A model generated the notes under the pieces. It saw only the letters and a list, made by a program, of their open reading frames with translations, made no database searches and was not told the origin of the DNA. The position numbers and the translations under genes are program-made. A stretch of DNA of 39,533 bases from NCBI RefSeq assembly GCF_001421245.1, contig NZ_LMKE01000001.1, positions 1 through 39,533 of the forward strand, in the 5' to 3' direction. Shown in pieces: positions 16,117-24,816 of the stretch. Numbering within the stretch: position 1 is the first letter of the stretch; each line of letters starts with the position of its first letter. Origin of the DNA: Sphingomonas sp. Leaf10. Its GTDB lineage: Bacteria; Pseudomonadota; Alphaproteobacteria; Sphingomonadales; Sphingomonadaceae.

Positions 16117-16338
16117 ATGCGCGCGCGGCTGCTGACCGAGATCGCGCATGTCGCCGCCGGGGTTGCGGCGGCATGGGCGATCGGGTCGCTGTCGGCATGG
16201 TCCTATCCGCTGGGACGGCGTGATATCTGGACGGTGACATGGGTGGCGATGGCGATCGTCATCGTGCTGGGCATTCGGCAGGTGCAGCGCGCCATGGCCG
16301 AGGAACGTGCCAAGGGGGGCATGGATGGTCGAGAATAA
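16117..16338 (+). CDS. small membrane protein in the pyruvate dehydrogenase operon
   Basis: A 73-residue protein whose ATG directly follows the pdhC stop codon. Residues 8-30 (AHVAAGVAAAWAIGSLSAWSY) and 40-57 (TVTWVAMAIVIVLGIRQV) are hydrophobic and predict two membrane segments joined by a short basic loop, with a charged C-terminal tail. I do not recognise a named family. Its end overlaps the thioesterase start by 14 bp, so it is translated within the operon. Composition and codon use match its neighbours, so it is a credible gene despite its size. Confidence 0.75.
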   Translation: MRARLLTEIAHVAAGVAAAWAIGSLSAWSYPLGRRDIWTVTWVAMAIVIVLGIRQVQRAMAEERAKGGMDGRE

Positions 16339-16714
16339 TGCCGTGCCACCGGTCGGGCAGCCTGCGCTACGTGTTACCGCGATGCCCGCCGATACCAATC
16401 CTTACGGCGATATCTTCGGCGGCTGGATCATGTCGCAGATGGACATGGCGGCCGGGCTGGTCGCGGCACGCCATTCCAAGGGGCGGGCGGTGACAATCGC
16501 CGTCGACGCGATGCAATTCTATGCGCCGGTCGCGGTCGGTGACGAGGTGTCGGTCTATACGGATATGGTAAAGGTCGGACGCACGTCGATGACGATCGAG
16601 GTCGAGGCATGGCGCCGCGACCGCTTCGGCGAGGCGGTCGACCGCGTGACCCAGGCGCGGTTCGTGTTCGTCGCGATCGACGAGGATCGCAAGCCGCGGG
16701 CGGTCGTGGGCTGA
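16325..16714 (+). CDS. acyl-CoA thioesterase, hotdog fold (YciA-like)
   Basis: A 129-residue single hotdog-domain protein that should hydrolyse acyl-CoA esters. The signature NPYGDIFGGWIMSQMDMAAG near residues 20-40 has the catalytic Asp region of YciA/BACH-type thioesterases, and AVTIAVDAMQFYAPVAVGDEV follows. The start at 16325 overlaps the small membrane protein gene; the frame extends 6 codons upstream without a better site. Lying between pyruvate dehydrogenase E2 and E3, it could release CoA when acetyl-CoA or other acyl-CoA accumulates. That role is inference. Confidence 0.9.
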   Translation: MVENNAVPPVGQPALRVTAMPADTNPYGDIFGGWIMSQMDMAAGLVAARHSKGRAVTIAVDAMQFYAPVAVGDEVSVYTDMVKVGRTSMTIEVEAWRRDRFGEAVDRVTQARFVFVAIDEDRKPRAVVG

Positions 16715-16778
16715 AGACGATCCTGCTGCAACAATCATGGCTGCTCGACCGGGCAGCATCGAGCGAAAAGGTAAAGTG

Positions 16779-18191
16779 ATGGCTGAATCTTACGACCTGA
16801 TCGTGCTCGGCTCCGGCCCCGGCGGCTACGTTGCCGCGATCCGCGCGAGCCAACTGGGCCTGAAGGTAGCGATCGTCGAGCGCGAGCGGCTGGGCGGCAT
16901 CTGCCTCAACTGGGGCTGTATCCCGACCAAGGCGCTGCTGCGGTCGGCTGAAATCTATCATTACATGATGCACGCCGCCCAATACGGCCTGTCGAACGAG
17001 AAGCCGTCCTTCGACCTCGCCAAGGTGGTCGATCGCAGCCGCAAGGTCGCCGGGCAGCTGAACGCCGGCGTCAAGGGGCTGATGAAGAAGAACAAGGTAG
17101 CGGTGCACGAGGGCGTCGGCACCATCACTGCGAAGGGCAAGCTGAGCGTCAAGCAGGGCGACAAGACCACCGAGCTGGATGCCAAGCACATCATCATCGC
17201 GACCGGTGCGCGTGCCCGCGACCTGCCGTTCGCAAAGGCCGATGGCGCCAAAATCTGGACGTACCGTCACGCGATGGTGCCGCCCGAAATGCCGACCAAG
17301 CTGCTGGTCATCGGTTCGGGCGCGATCGGCGTCGAGTTCGCGAGCTTCTACAACGACATGGGCGCCGACGTCACCATCGTCGAGATGCTCGACCGGATCA
17401 TGCCGGTCGAGGACGCCGAAGTCAGCGAGTTCATGCACAAGGCGCTGACCAAGCAGGGCATGACGATCAAGACCAAGTCGGGTCTGGAAAAGCTGGAAGC
17501 GACCCCGGCGGGCGTGAAGGCCGCGATCAAGGGGCCGGACGGCAAGGTCGAACAGGTCGAGTTCAGCCACGCGATCGTCGCGATCGGCATCGTGCCCAAT
17601 ACCGAAAATATCGGCATGGAAGCGCTGAAGATCGAGGCCGAGCGCGGCCACATCAAGACCGACGGCTATGGCAAAACCAATGTCGACGGCATCTGGGCGA
17701 TCGGCGACGTGACGGGTGCGCCGTGGCTGGCGCACAAGGCGAGCCATGAGGGCGTGATCGCCGCCGAAGCCATCGCCAAGGCGCTGGGCAACAAGGACGT
17801 TCATCCGCACGCGATGGACAAGAACAACATCCCCGGCTGCACCTATGCCCGTCCGCAGGTCGCCAGCGTCGGCTTTACCGAGGCGAAGGCCAAGGAAGCG
17901 GGCTACAGCGTCAAGGTCGGCAAGTTCCCGTTCATCGGCAATGGCAAGGCGATTGCGCTGGGCGAGGCGGAAGGCTTTGTGAAGACGGTGTTCGACGCCA
18001 AGACCGGCGAGCTGCTGGGCGCGCACATGGTCGGTGCGGAAGTGACCGAGATGATCCAGGGCTATGTCGTCGCCCGTCAGTTGGAGACGACCGAAACCGA
18101 ACTGACGCAGACGGTGTTCGCGCATCCGACGATTTCCGAATCGATGCACGAGTCGGTGCTCGCGGCCTATGGTCGGGCGATCCACATCTGA
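16779..18191 (+). CDS. lpdA: dihydrolipoyl dehydrogenase (E3)
   Basis: A 470-residue FAD flavoprotein that reoxidises the lipoyl groups of E2 with NAD+. The FAD-binding Rossmann motif VLGSGPGGYVAAIRA is at residues 9-23. The redox-active disulfide is C42/C47 in GGICLNWGCIPTK. The NAD motif VIGSGAIGVEFASFY follows near residue 178, and the interface domain ends with the catalytic His in HPTISESMHESV. The true start is 16779; an upstream in-frame ATG at 16737 adds 14 residues not seen in the family. It closes the pdhC operon and may also serve oxoglutarate dehydrogenase. Confidence 0.95.
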   Translation: MAESYDLIVLGSGPGGYVAAIRASQLGLKVAIVERERLGGICLNWGCIPTKALLRSAEIYHYMMHAAQYGLSNEKPSFDLAKVVDRSRKVAGQLNAGVKGLMKKNKVAVHEGVGTITAKGKLSVKQGDKTTELDAKHIIIATGARARDLPFAKADGAKIWTYRHAMVPPEMPTKLLVIGSGAIGVEFASFYNDMGADVTIVEMLDRIMPVEDAEVSEFMHKALTKQGMTIKTKSGLEKLEATPAGVKAAIKGPDGKVEQVEFSHAIVAIGIVPNTENIGMEALKIEAERGHIKTDGYGKTNVDGIWAIGDVTGAPWLAHKASHEGVIAAEAIAKALGNKDVHPHAMDKNNIPGCTYARPQVASVGFTEAKAKEAGYSVKVGKFPFIGNGKAIALGEAEGFVKTVFDAKTGELLGAHMVGAEVTEMIQGYVVARQLETTETELTQTVFAHPTISESMHESVLAAYGRAIHI

Positions 18192-18209
18192 TCGTCATCG
18201 CACCGTCAT
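18192..18209 (+). promoter_or_regulatory. Pho-box-like direct repeat upstream of the porin
   Basis: TCGTCAT-CGCA-CCGTCAT is two 7-base direct repeats separated by 4 bases, the layout of a PhoB box (CTGTCAT-N4-CTGTCAT), matching 5 and 6 of 7 positions. It lies 47 bp before the start of a porin of the phosphate-selective type. Confidence 0.5.
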
Positions 18210-18220
18210 AAAGACGACTT

Positions 18221-18255
18221 GACCCGCGCCATTGCGCAGCGCCATGGCGCGGGTC
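18221..18255 (+). promoter_or_regulatory. hairpin touching the porin start codon
   Basis: GACCCGCGCCAT (18221-18232) pairs perfectly with ATGGCGCGGGTC (18244-18255), ending one base before the porin ATG at 18257. It fills the place where a ribosome-binding site would be, and no Shine-Dalgarno sequence is visible. It may govern translation of the porin or end the lpdA transcript; no T-tract follows. Confidence 0.5.
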
Positions 18256-18256
18256 C

Positions 18257-19678
18257 ATGAAGTATCTCCTACCAGCGGCGGTCGCCGCGTCGTCCGTGGT
18301 CGTGACCCCTGCGTCGGCGCAGACGGTGCAGGAGCTGCAACGGCAGATCGACGAATTGAAGGCGGTCATCGCCGAGATGAAGGCCGCGCAGGCGACGGCC
18401 GCCAAACCGCCGGTGATCGCCGACGTGCCGGCGCTCGCTGCCGCGTCCGAGAAGCCGCAGCGGGCCGCCGAAGCGCCGGCACCGGCCATTCCGGCAGCCG
18501 CTGCGAACACCCCGACCCAGGTCGCTACGACGCCGACCCAGTCCAAACGCTGGTACGATCGCATCCGCATTCGCGGCTATACCCAGTTGAGGTTGAACGA
18601 GATCATCGCCGGCGACCGGACCGCGTCCGCAGGTCTCGCACGGCTGCGGTCGGTGCATGACAGTGGCATCGGCGACAATACCGGCTTCACCTTCCGCCGG
18701 ATTCGCCTGATCCTGCAGGGCGATTTGGGCGATCGGGTGTCGTTCTATCTCCAACCCGATTTCGCGACCGCGGTGTCGAGCCAGTCGGTCGGCGAGCGGC
18801 GCGAAGGGTTCCTGCAACTGCGCGACGCCTATTTCGACGCGTTCCTCGACCGCGACAAGCGGTTCCGGCTGCGTTTCGGCCAGTCGAAGGTGCCGTTCGG
18901 GTGGGAGAATATGCAGTCGTCGTCGAACCGGCTGACGCTCGACCGCAGCGACGCGATCAATAGCGGCGTGCCGAGCGAGCGCGATATCGGGGTCGTCGCC
19001 TATTATACTCCGAGCCATGTCGAGGATATATGGGAGCGGCTGACAGAGGACGGGCAAAAGCTGTTCGGCAATTACGGCGCGTTCGGTGTTGGGCTGTATA
19101 ACGGGCAGGGCACCAATCGCGAGGAAGCGAACGACGCGGTAATGGCGGTGGCGCTGGCGACATGGCCGTTCGAGATCGGGGGCAAGCAGGTGCTGGAGGT
19201 CGGGGGCAGCGCCTATACCAACCGCGTCCAGCCCGAAATCCGTACCGGCGGGGTCAGCCCGGTCGCGTTCGCCGACGACCGGATCGGGCTGCACGCGATC
19301 CTGTATCCGCAGCCTTTCGGGTTGCAGGCCGAATGGATTTGGGGGCGGGGGCCGGAATATGATCCGGTGCTGCGCGGCATCACGACGAGGTCGCTGTACG
19401 GCGGCTATGTGCAGGGCACGGCGCGGGTGCGGCAGTCGCCGGTCGGGCCGTTCATGCCCTATGTCCGTTGGCAGACCTATCGCGGCGGATGGAAGGCGGC
19501 GGTCAACGCACCCCGTCTGGAGACCGACGAGGTCGAACTGGGCATCGAGTTCCAGCCGGTACCCGCGCTGGAATGGACGATCGCCTATGCGCGGATGGAG
19601 CGGGCCGAGGCCGACGAGCGGCGCGCGGGCCGCGCCGAGGGCGATGTGTTCCGGACGCAGTTACAGCTGAATTATTAG
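18257..19678 (+). CDS. outer-membrane porin, phosphate-selective OprO/OprP family
   Basis: A 473-residue outer-membrane beta barrel. The signal peptide (MKYLLPAAVAASSVVVTPASAQ) is followed by a short coiled coil (VQELQRQIDELKAVIAEMKAAQ) of the kind used for trimer contacts. An Ala/Pro/Thr linker runs to about residue 90. The barrel then shows the family blocks YTQLRLNE, FTFRRIRLILQGDLGDRVSFYLQPDF and LRFGQSKVPFGWENMQSS. It ends in an aromatic residue after a beta strand (LQLNY), as barrels require. A Pho-box-like repeat upstream supports phosphate or polyphosphate uptake, but ion selectivity is not proven by sequence. Confidence 0.88.
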   Translation: MKYLLPAAVAASSVVVTPASAQTVQELQRQIDELKAVIAEMKAAQATAAKPPVIADVPALAAASEKPQRAAEAPAPAIPAAAANTPTQVATTPTQSKRWYDRIRIRGYTQLRLNEIIAGDRTASAGLARLRSVHDSGIGDNTGFTFRRIRLILQGDLGDRVSFYLQPDFATAVSSQSVGERREGFLQLRDAYFDAFLDRDKRFRLRFGQSKVPFGWENMQSSSNRLTLDRSDAINSGVPSERDIGVVAYYTPSHVEDIWERLTEDGQKLFGNYGAFGVGLYNGQGTNREEANDAVMAVALATWPFEIGGKQVLEVGGSAYTNRVQPEIRTGGVSPVAFADDRIGLHAILYPQPFGLQAEWIWGRGPEYDPVLRGITTRSLYGGYVQGTARVRQSPVGPFMPYVRWQTYRGGWKAAVNAPRLETDEVELGIEFQPVPALEWTIAYARMERAEADERRAGRAEGDVFRTQLQLNY

Positions 19679-19700
19679 GGTTTTTGACCAGGCAGCGGCC

Positions 19701-19718
19701 AAAGTTCACAAAGTTCAC
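19701..19718. repeat. tandem 9-bp repeat
   Basis: AAAGTTCAC occurs twice in direct tandem (19701-19709 and 19710-19718), shortly after the porin stop. In the rest of 19679-19830 I see no gene; the short open frames there have poor coding character. Confidence 0.7.
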
Positions 19719-19830
19719 ACTCATGGCGGTTTTGCGCGTGACGGGAGGGGCGGTGTCAAAGAGCACGAGGGAGTACCCCGCGTACCGCATTTTGCAGGAC
19801 GCAGCGTTTTAGGAAAGCCCGCATGCGCTC

Positions 19831-20097
19831 GAGCGTGATGACATGGTTGCGACCCGTCGGGATTGCGCCTGGGCGGTTGCCGGCAAGGAAGGACGCGCAG
19901 CGCGGGCTGTCGGCCCGGGCAAGCTTCCTGACGACGTCCGGCGAGCGCCCAGGCGCAACCGCTTAGCGGCGGGCGAAAATGACCGCGTGGCGGCGTCCCT
20001 CGTCGGTCACGGGGGCAAAGCCCCGCTCCCTCCTCGCTCCTTGCCACGCAGTCATTTTCGCTCCGTCACGACGGGTCAAAACCATGTCATCACGCTC
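19831..20097. mobile_element. 267-bp palindromic element with three stems (copy E1)
   Basis: Outer arms at 19831-19859 and 20069-20097 are inverted repeats matching at 27 of 29 positions, beginning GAGCGTGATGACATGG. Inside are two more inverted pairs: 13/13 at 19863-19875 with 19946-19958, and about 17 of 18 at 19973-19990 with 20044-20061. Folded, this is a three-way junction. The right loop holds GGGGGCAAAGCCCC. Arms could extend to 19828 and 20100 with one mismatch. There is no transposase gene and no obvious target duplication. It looks like a non-autonomous MITE-like element and is related to E2 at 29476-29743. Confidence 0.75.
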
Positions 20098-20201
20098 TAG
20101 TTATCCATCCGATGATCGGCTTTTGTCAGCCAGGACGGGAAGTCGGTGACCACAGGATGGTGACGGCGTACGAACGTTCTTGGTCGGTGACGGGAGATGA
20201 T

Positions 20202-21329
20202 ATGTTTTCGGTGTCCAGACGTACCGTTCTTGCCGCGCCATGCTTGGGAGCGCTCGCGACGTCTGCGGTCGGCGGCGCTTCAGTGCCACCGGGCGATCCG
20301 CTTGCCGGGTTGCCGGCATGGATGGAACTGGCATCCGTGCCGGGCGTGAGTTGGGCGGTGGTGAACGCCGCGGGCGGCATTTCGCATGGGGCGGCGGGCT
20401 ACGCCAAAGCGAGCGGCGTGCCCGCGACGGTGGATACGTTGTTCGAGGCAGCGTCGTTGTCAAAGGCCGTCTTGGCGGTTGCCGTCCATGATTTGGTGCG
20501 CGTCGGATTGATCGACCTTGACCGGCCGGTCGGGGCGTATGTGTCGTTCAGCGACGATATCCGGACTCGTACGATAACGGCGCGACACCTGCTTTCGCAC
20601 ACCAGCGGACTGCCCAATTGGCGCGACGAGGCGGACGAGGGACTGAAAAGCGCATTCGTTCCCGGCACGAAATTCCGATATTCCGGCGAAGGCTATGTGC
20701 TGCTCGGTCGTATGGTCGAGGTCGTTACCGGTCAGACCGCAGCGCAGGTCGTCGAGACCCGCGTTCTGCGACCGGCAGGAATGCATCGCAGTACCTATGG
20801 CTGGCCCCGCGGCACCGAACCTGCCGTTGCATGGGCGCACGACGGCAGTGGCGCAGTCCTTGCCGATCAGGGTCCGGCAGCTTTCGCCATCCGCCGGGAC
20901 GCCGGACCGTCGACACCTGTCGACCGTTGGACGCAGGCTGAACGCGAAAAGGCCGCTGTCGCGTTGGGCAGACCCGCCATGCCGATCTTCATGACGCCCA
21001 ACATGGCAGCCGGACTATGGACGACGGCGGGTGATTACGCCCGGTTCCTGATCTTTGCGCAGCGCTACCCGGAGCTGTCGACGCCGACGATACCGGTCCG
21101 CGGAACGCTGGACTGGGGTTTGGGATGGGGGTTGGAGCGTGGCACAGGGCAGTCGTTCGCATGGCATTGGGGTGCGAACGATGGTGTTGCCAATCTATTC
21201 GCCGTCGATTTGGCGTCGCGGGCGGCGATCGTCGTCCTTACCAACGGCGATAGTGGGCGCAGGGTGTATGAACGTGCCGCACGTTCCCATTTTTCGCGCG
21301 AGTTCGATGCGTTCGCTTGGCTGAGTTGA
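20202..21329 (+). CDS. exported serine hydrolase (beta-lactamase/PBP4* family)
   Basis: A 375-residue class C beta-lactamase-fold protein. I chose ATG 20202, preceded by GGGAG, because it starts a Tat- or Sec-like signal (SVSRRTVLAAPCLGALATSA); an earlier in-frame start at 20112 has no signal. The nucleophile motif is SLSK (S85, K88). The tyrosine motif appears as FRYSGEGYVLLG, and the third motif as HWGAND near the C-terminus, where true beta-lactamases have KTG. It is therefore more likely an esterase or D-aminopeptidase/peptidase relative than an antibiotic-degrading enzyme. It converges on mfd. Confidence 0.85.
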   Translation: MFSVSRRTVLAAPCLGALATSAVGGASVPPGDPLAGLPAWMELASVPGVSWAVVNAAGGISHGAAGYAKASGVPATVDTLFEAASLSKAVLAVAVHDLVRVGLIDLDRPVGAYVSFSDDIRTRTITARHLLSHTSGLPNWRDEADEGLKSAFVPGTKFRYSGEGYVLLGRMVEVVTGQTAAQVVETRVLRPAGMHRSTYGWPRGTEPAVAWAHDGSGAVLADQGPAAFAIRRDAGPSTPVDRWTQAEREKAAVALGRPAMPIFMTPNMAAGLWTTAGDYARFLIFAQRYPELSTPTIPVRGTLDWGLGWGLERGTGQSFAWHWGANDGVANLFAVDLASRAAIVVLTNGDSGRRVYERAARSHFSREFDAFAWLS

Positions 21330-21344
21330 GGGTCGCTCCCGCCG

Positions 21345-24300
21345 CTACCCCGCCGCCTTCGCCAGCCCGCGCGAGATCTGGAGCGCGGCGTTCAGTCGTG
21401 CCTGTGGGTCGGCGAAGCTGCGGCTGATGACCAGTTTCATGTCGGGGCGAAGTTTTGCGGTGCCGGCCAGTTTGTCGACATAGGCGAGCAGCCCTTCGAC
21501 ACTGGGGAACTTGTCCTCGTGGAAGCTGACGATCGCGCCCTTTGCGCCGACGTCGATCTTGGCGACGCAGGCCTTTTTGGCGTTCAGTTTCGCCTCGATC
21601 AGTTGCAGCAGATTGGCGGTGGCGACCGGGAGCTTGCCGAAGCGGTCGATCAGTTCGGTGGCGAAGGCGTCGATGCCGGCGCGGTCCTCGACATCGTTCA
21701 GGCGGCGGTAGAGGCCCATGCGCAGGTCGAGGTCGGGGACATAATCCTCCGGGATGAGGATCGGCGCGTCGACGGTGATCGCGGGTGAGAAGTCCTTGGG
21801 CTTGTCGTCGCGGAGACCCCCGGCCTTGGCGTCGAGGATCGCTTCCTCCAGCATCGACTGGTAGAGTTCGAAGCCTACTTCCTTGATATGGCCCGATTGT
21901 TCGTCGCCGAGCATGTTGCCAGCGCCGCGAATGTCTAGGTCGTGGGAGGCGAGCTGGAAACCGGCGCCCAGCGATTCGAGGTCGGACAGCACCTTCAGCC
22001 GCTTTTCCGCCGCCTCGCTGACCAGCCGTTCGGGGGGCGTGGTCATGTACGCATAGGCGCGGGTCTTCGACCGGCCGACGCGGCCGCGAAGCTGGTAAAG
22101 TTGCGCCAAACCGAACTTGTCGGCGCGGTTGATGATGAGCGTGTTGGCCGACGGAATGTCGAGGCCGGATTCGACGATGGTGGTCGAGACGAGCAGGTCG
22201 TAGCGCTTGTCGTAAAAGGCCGACATGCGTTCCTCGACCTCGCTCGGTGCCATCTGGCCGTGGGCGACGACGTAGCGGATTTCGGGGACTTCCTCGGTCA
22301 GGAACTTCTCGATATCGGGCAGGTCGGCGATGCGGGGGGTGACGAAATAAGCCTGTCCGCCGCGATAATGTTCGCGCAGCAGCGCCTCGCGCAGCACGAC
22401 CGGGTCCCATGGCATGATGTAGGTGCGGACCGCGAGGCGATCGACCGGCGGCGTCTGGATCACCGACAATTCGCGCAGGCCCGACATCGCCATTTGCAAC
22501 GTGCGCGGGATCGGCGTGGCGGTGAGCGTCAGGACATGGACGTCGGCCTTCATCGCCTTCAGCCGTTCCTTGTGCGTCACGCCGAAGCGCTGTTCCTCAT
22601 CGACGATGACGAGGCCCAGGCGCTTGAAGTCGACCTGTTTGGACAGCACGGCATGGGTGCCGACGACGACGTCGATCGTGCCGTCGGTCAGGCCGTCGCG
22701 CACCTTCTTCGCCTCGGTCGCGGTGACGAGGCGACTGAGGCGGCCGATTTCCAACGGGAAGCCTTCGAAGCGGGCCTTGAAGTTGTTGTAATGCTGGCGG
22801 GCGAGCAGGGTCGTGGGACACACGATCGCGACCTGCATCCCGGCCATGGCGGCGACGAAGGCAGCGCGGAGCGCGACCTCGGTCTTGCCGAAGCCAACAT
22901 CGCCGACGACTAACCGGTCCATCGGGCGGCCCGCGCCGAGATCGTCGAGGACGTCGGCGATAGCGCGGTCCTGATCGTCGGTTTCTTGATACGGGAAACG
23001 GTCGACAAAGGCGGGATAGCCGCCGCTGTCGGGTTCGGCGACGTCGGCGGGGCGCATGGCGCGCTTGGCGGCAGTGGCGATTAGGTCGCCCGCGATCTCG
23101 CGGATGCGATCCTTCATCCGCGCCTTGCGACGCTGCCATGCCTCGCCGCCGAGACGGTCGAGCGATGCCCCTTCCTCGCCCGCGCCGTAGCGCGACAGGA
23201 CCTCGAGGTTCTCGACGGGGACGTAGAGCTTGTCGCCGCCGGCATATTCGAGCTGGACGCAGTCGTGCGGGGCTTTCGCCACCGGCACCTGCGTCAGCCC
23301 GACATAGCGGCCGATGCCGTGGTCGGCGTGCACCACCAGGTCGCCGGGAGACAGGGTGGCGAGTTCCTGCAGGAAGGCGTCGGTATTCTTGCGGCGCTTG
23401 GCGCGGCGGACGAGGCGGTCGCCGAGCATGTCCTGTTCGGTCAGCACCGCGACGTCGGCGGCGGTGAAGCCGTGGTCGAGGGGGAGGACGACGAAGGAGA
23501 CGGTCGATTTCGCGCCGCCCAGCGCCTGTTGCCATGTCTCGACGGTCGAGACGCCCGTCAGGTCGTGATCGGCGAGCAGGCCCATCAACCGTTCGCGCGC
23601 GCCCTCCGAATAGCTGGCGAGGATCGGCTTGCGGCCCTGTTTGCGCAGCGCGGCGATGTGGTCGACGACCGCTTCGTAGATGTTCGCCTGTTGCGTGCGT
23701 TCGGGGGTGAAGTCGCGCGGGCCATCGACTTCGAAATCGACCGACGTGGTGCTGTCGGGGGCGTGGAAGGGCGTGACCTGATGTGTGGCGGTGTCGGACA
23801 GGCGATCGGCCCATTCTTCCGCCGACAAATAGAGCGCGGCGGGGAGCAGCGGGCGATAGCTGCCCGGATCATTGGTCTGCGCGCGGACACGGTTGGTGTG
23901 ATAGTCGGCGATCGATTCGAAACGCTGTTCGGCGGCAGCGGGGACGCCCGCGTCGCGGACGATGACGGTGTCGGGCGAGAGGTGGTCGAAGAAGGTTTCG
24001 AGGCGCTCTTCGAAAAAGGGCAGCCAATGTTCCATGCCCGACAGGCGGCGGCCGTCGCTGATCGCCTGATAAATGGGGTCGCCGGTCGCGGTCGCGCCGA
24101 ATTTCTCGCGGTAGCGGGTGCGGAAACGCTTGATGGAGTCTTCGTCGAGCAGCGCTTCGGAAGCGGGCAGGAGGGTGAAGCCGTCGACGCGCCCGGTGGT
24201 ACGCTGGTCTTCTGGAGAGAAGGTGCGGACGGTTTCGATCTCGTCGCCGAAGAAGTCGAGGCGCAGGCCGGAGTCGGAGCCGGACGGCCACAGATCAACG

Positions 24301-24803
24301 AGGCCGCCGCGTACCGCGAATTCGCCCGCGTCGTGGACGGTATCGACGCGGTTATAGCCATTGGCTTGCAGGAGCGCGGAAAGGCGGGGAAGCGAGATGC
24401 GCTCGCCCGGCGCGAGGCGCGCGACCAGTTGGCGGATGCGGAACGGGGTCAGCGTGCGCTGGGTCGCGGCGTTGACGGTGGTGACGATCAGGCGGGGGCC
24501 TTTGGCCTTGCCCTGTAGCGTGTGGAGGGCGGACAGACGCTCCGCCATCGAGCGCAGCGTCGGGCTGGCGCGGTCATAGGGCAGGCAATCCCATGCCGGG
24601 AATTGCAGGACCGAAAGGTCGGGGGCGAAGAAGGGCGCGGTGGTCGCGATGGCGCGCATCGCTGCTTCGTCGGGGGCGATGTAGACGAGGTCGCCCTTCG
24701 CACCGCGGGCGAGGTCGGCGAGGAGGACGGGGAGGAAGCCGGCGGGTACGCCAGCTAGAGTCAGCGAGCGGGGGGCGGACAGGATCTTGGAGAGGTCGGG
24801 CAT
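21345..24803 (-). CDS. mfd: transcription-repair coupling factor Mfd
   Basis: A 1152-residue, full-length DNA translocase that removes RNA polymerase stalled at lesions and brings in UvrA. The N-terminal UvrB-like module occupies roughly residues 1-340. The RNA-polymerase-interacting CarD-like domain has HADHGIGRYVGL near residue 491. The helicase Walker A VGDVGFGKTEVALRAAF is near residue 633, and VIVDEEQRFGVTHKERLK is the DEEQ box. LTLTATPIPRTLQMAMSG, as in RecG, and GRVGRSKTRAYAYM complete the motor. The C-terminal TRCF domain reaches residue 1152. No frameshift is visible. sdhE lies upstream on the same strand. Confidence 0.97.
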   Translation of the reverse strand: MPDLSKILSAPRSLTLAGVPAGFLPVLLADLARGAKGDLVYIAPDEAAMRAIATTAPFFAPDLSVLQFPAWDCLPYDRASPTLRSMAERLSALHTLQGKAKGPRLIVTTVNAATQRTLTPFRIRQLVARLAPGERISLPRLSALLQANGYNRVDTVHDAGEFAVRGGLVDLWPSGSDSGLRLDFFGDEIETVRTFSPEDQRTTGRVDGFTLLPASEALLDEDSIKRFRTRYREKFGATATGDPIYQAISDGRRLSGMEHWLPFFEERLETFFDHLSPDTVIVRDAGVPAAAEQRFESIADYHTNRVRAQTNDPGSYRPLLPAALYLSAEEWADRLSDTATHQVTPFHAPDSTTSVDFEVDGPRDFTPERTQQANIYEAVVDHIAALRKQGRKPILASYSEGARERLMGLLADHDLTGVSTVETWQQALGGAKSTVSFVVLPLDHGFTAADVAVLTEQDMLGDRLVRRAKRRKNTDAFLQELATLSPGDLVVHADHGIGRYVGLTQVPVAKAPHDCVQLEYAGGDKLYVPVENLEVLSRYGAGEEGASLDRLGGEAWQRRKARMKDRIREIAGDLIATAAKRAMRPADVAEPDSGGYPAFVDRFPYQETDDQDRAIADVLDDLGAGRPMDRLVVGDVGFGKTEVALRAAFVAAMAGMQVAIVCPTTLLARQHYNNFKARFEGFPLEIGRLSRLVTATEAKKVRDGLTDGTIDVVVGTHAVLSKQVDFKRLGLVIVDEEQRFGVTHKERLKAMKADVHVLTLTATPIPRTLQMAMSGLRELSVIQTPPVDRLAVRTYIMPWDPVVLREALLREHYRGGQAYFVTPRIADLPDIEKFLTEEVPEIRYVVAHGQMAPSEVEERMSAFYDKRYDLLVSTTIVESGLDIPSANTLIINRADKFGLAQLYQLRGRVGRSKTRAYAYMTTPPERLVSEAAEKRLKVLSDLESLGAGFQLASHDLDIRGAGNMLGDEQSGHIKEVGFELYQSMLEEAILDAKAGGLRDDKPKDFSPAITVDAPILIPEDYVPDLDLRMGLYRRLNDVEDRAGIDAFATELIDRFGKLPVATANLLQLIEAKLNAKKACVAKIDVGAKGAIVSFHEDKFPSVEGLLAYVDKLAGTAKLRPDMKLVISRSFADPQARLNAALQISRGLAKAAG

Positions 24804-24816
24804 TTTTTACCTTTAG

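Noticed and set aside
14347..16398. Minus-strand open frame of 683 codons opposite the universal stress and pdhC genes
   Set aside because: It lies antisense to well-supported genes, is rich in Arg, His, Gln and Asp as GC-rich shadows are, and has no recognisable domain.
16428..18185. Minus-strand open frame of 585 codons opposite the thioesterase and lpdA
   Set aside because: Antisense shadow of lpdA, with no domain and atypical composition.
19843..20100. Plus-strand open frame of 85 codons inside E1
   Set aside because: It spans the arms and loops of the palindromic element, and its product has no recognisable domain.
20202..21329. Antibiotic-resistance beta-lactamase
   Set aside because: The SxxK motif is present, but the third motif is HWG rather than KTG and the protein resembles PBP4*/esterase relatives; resistance cannot be claimed.
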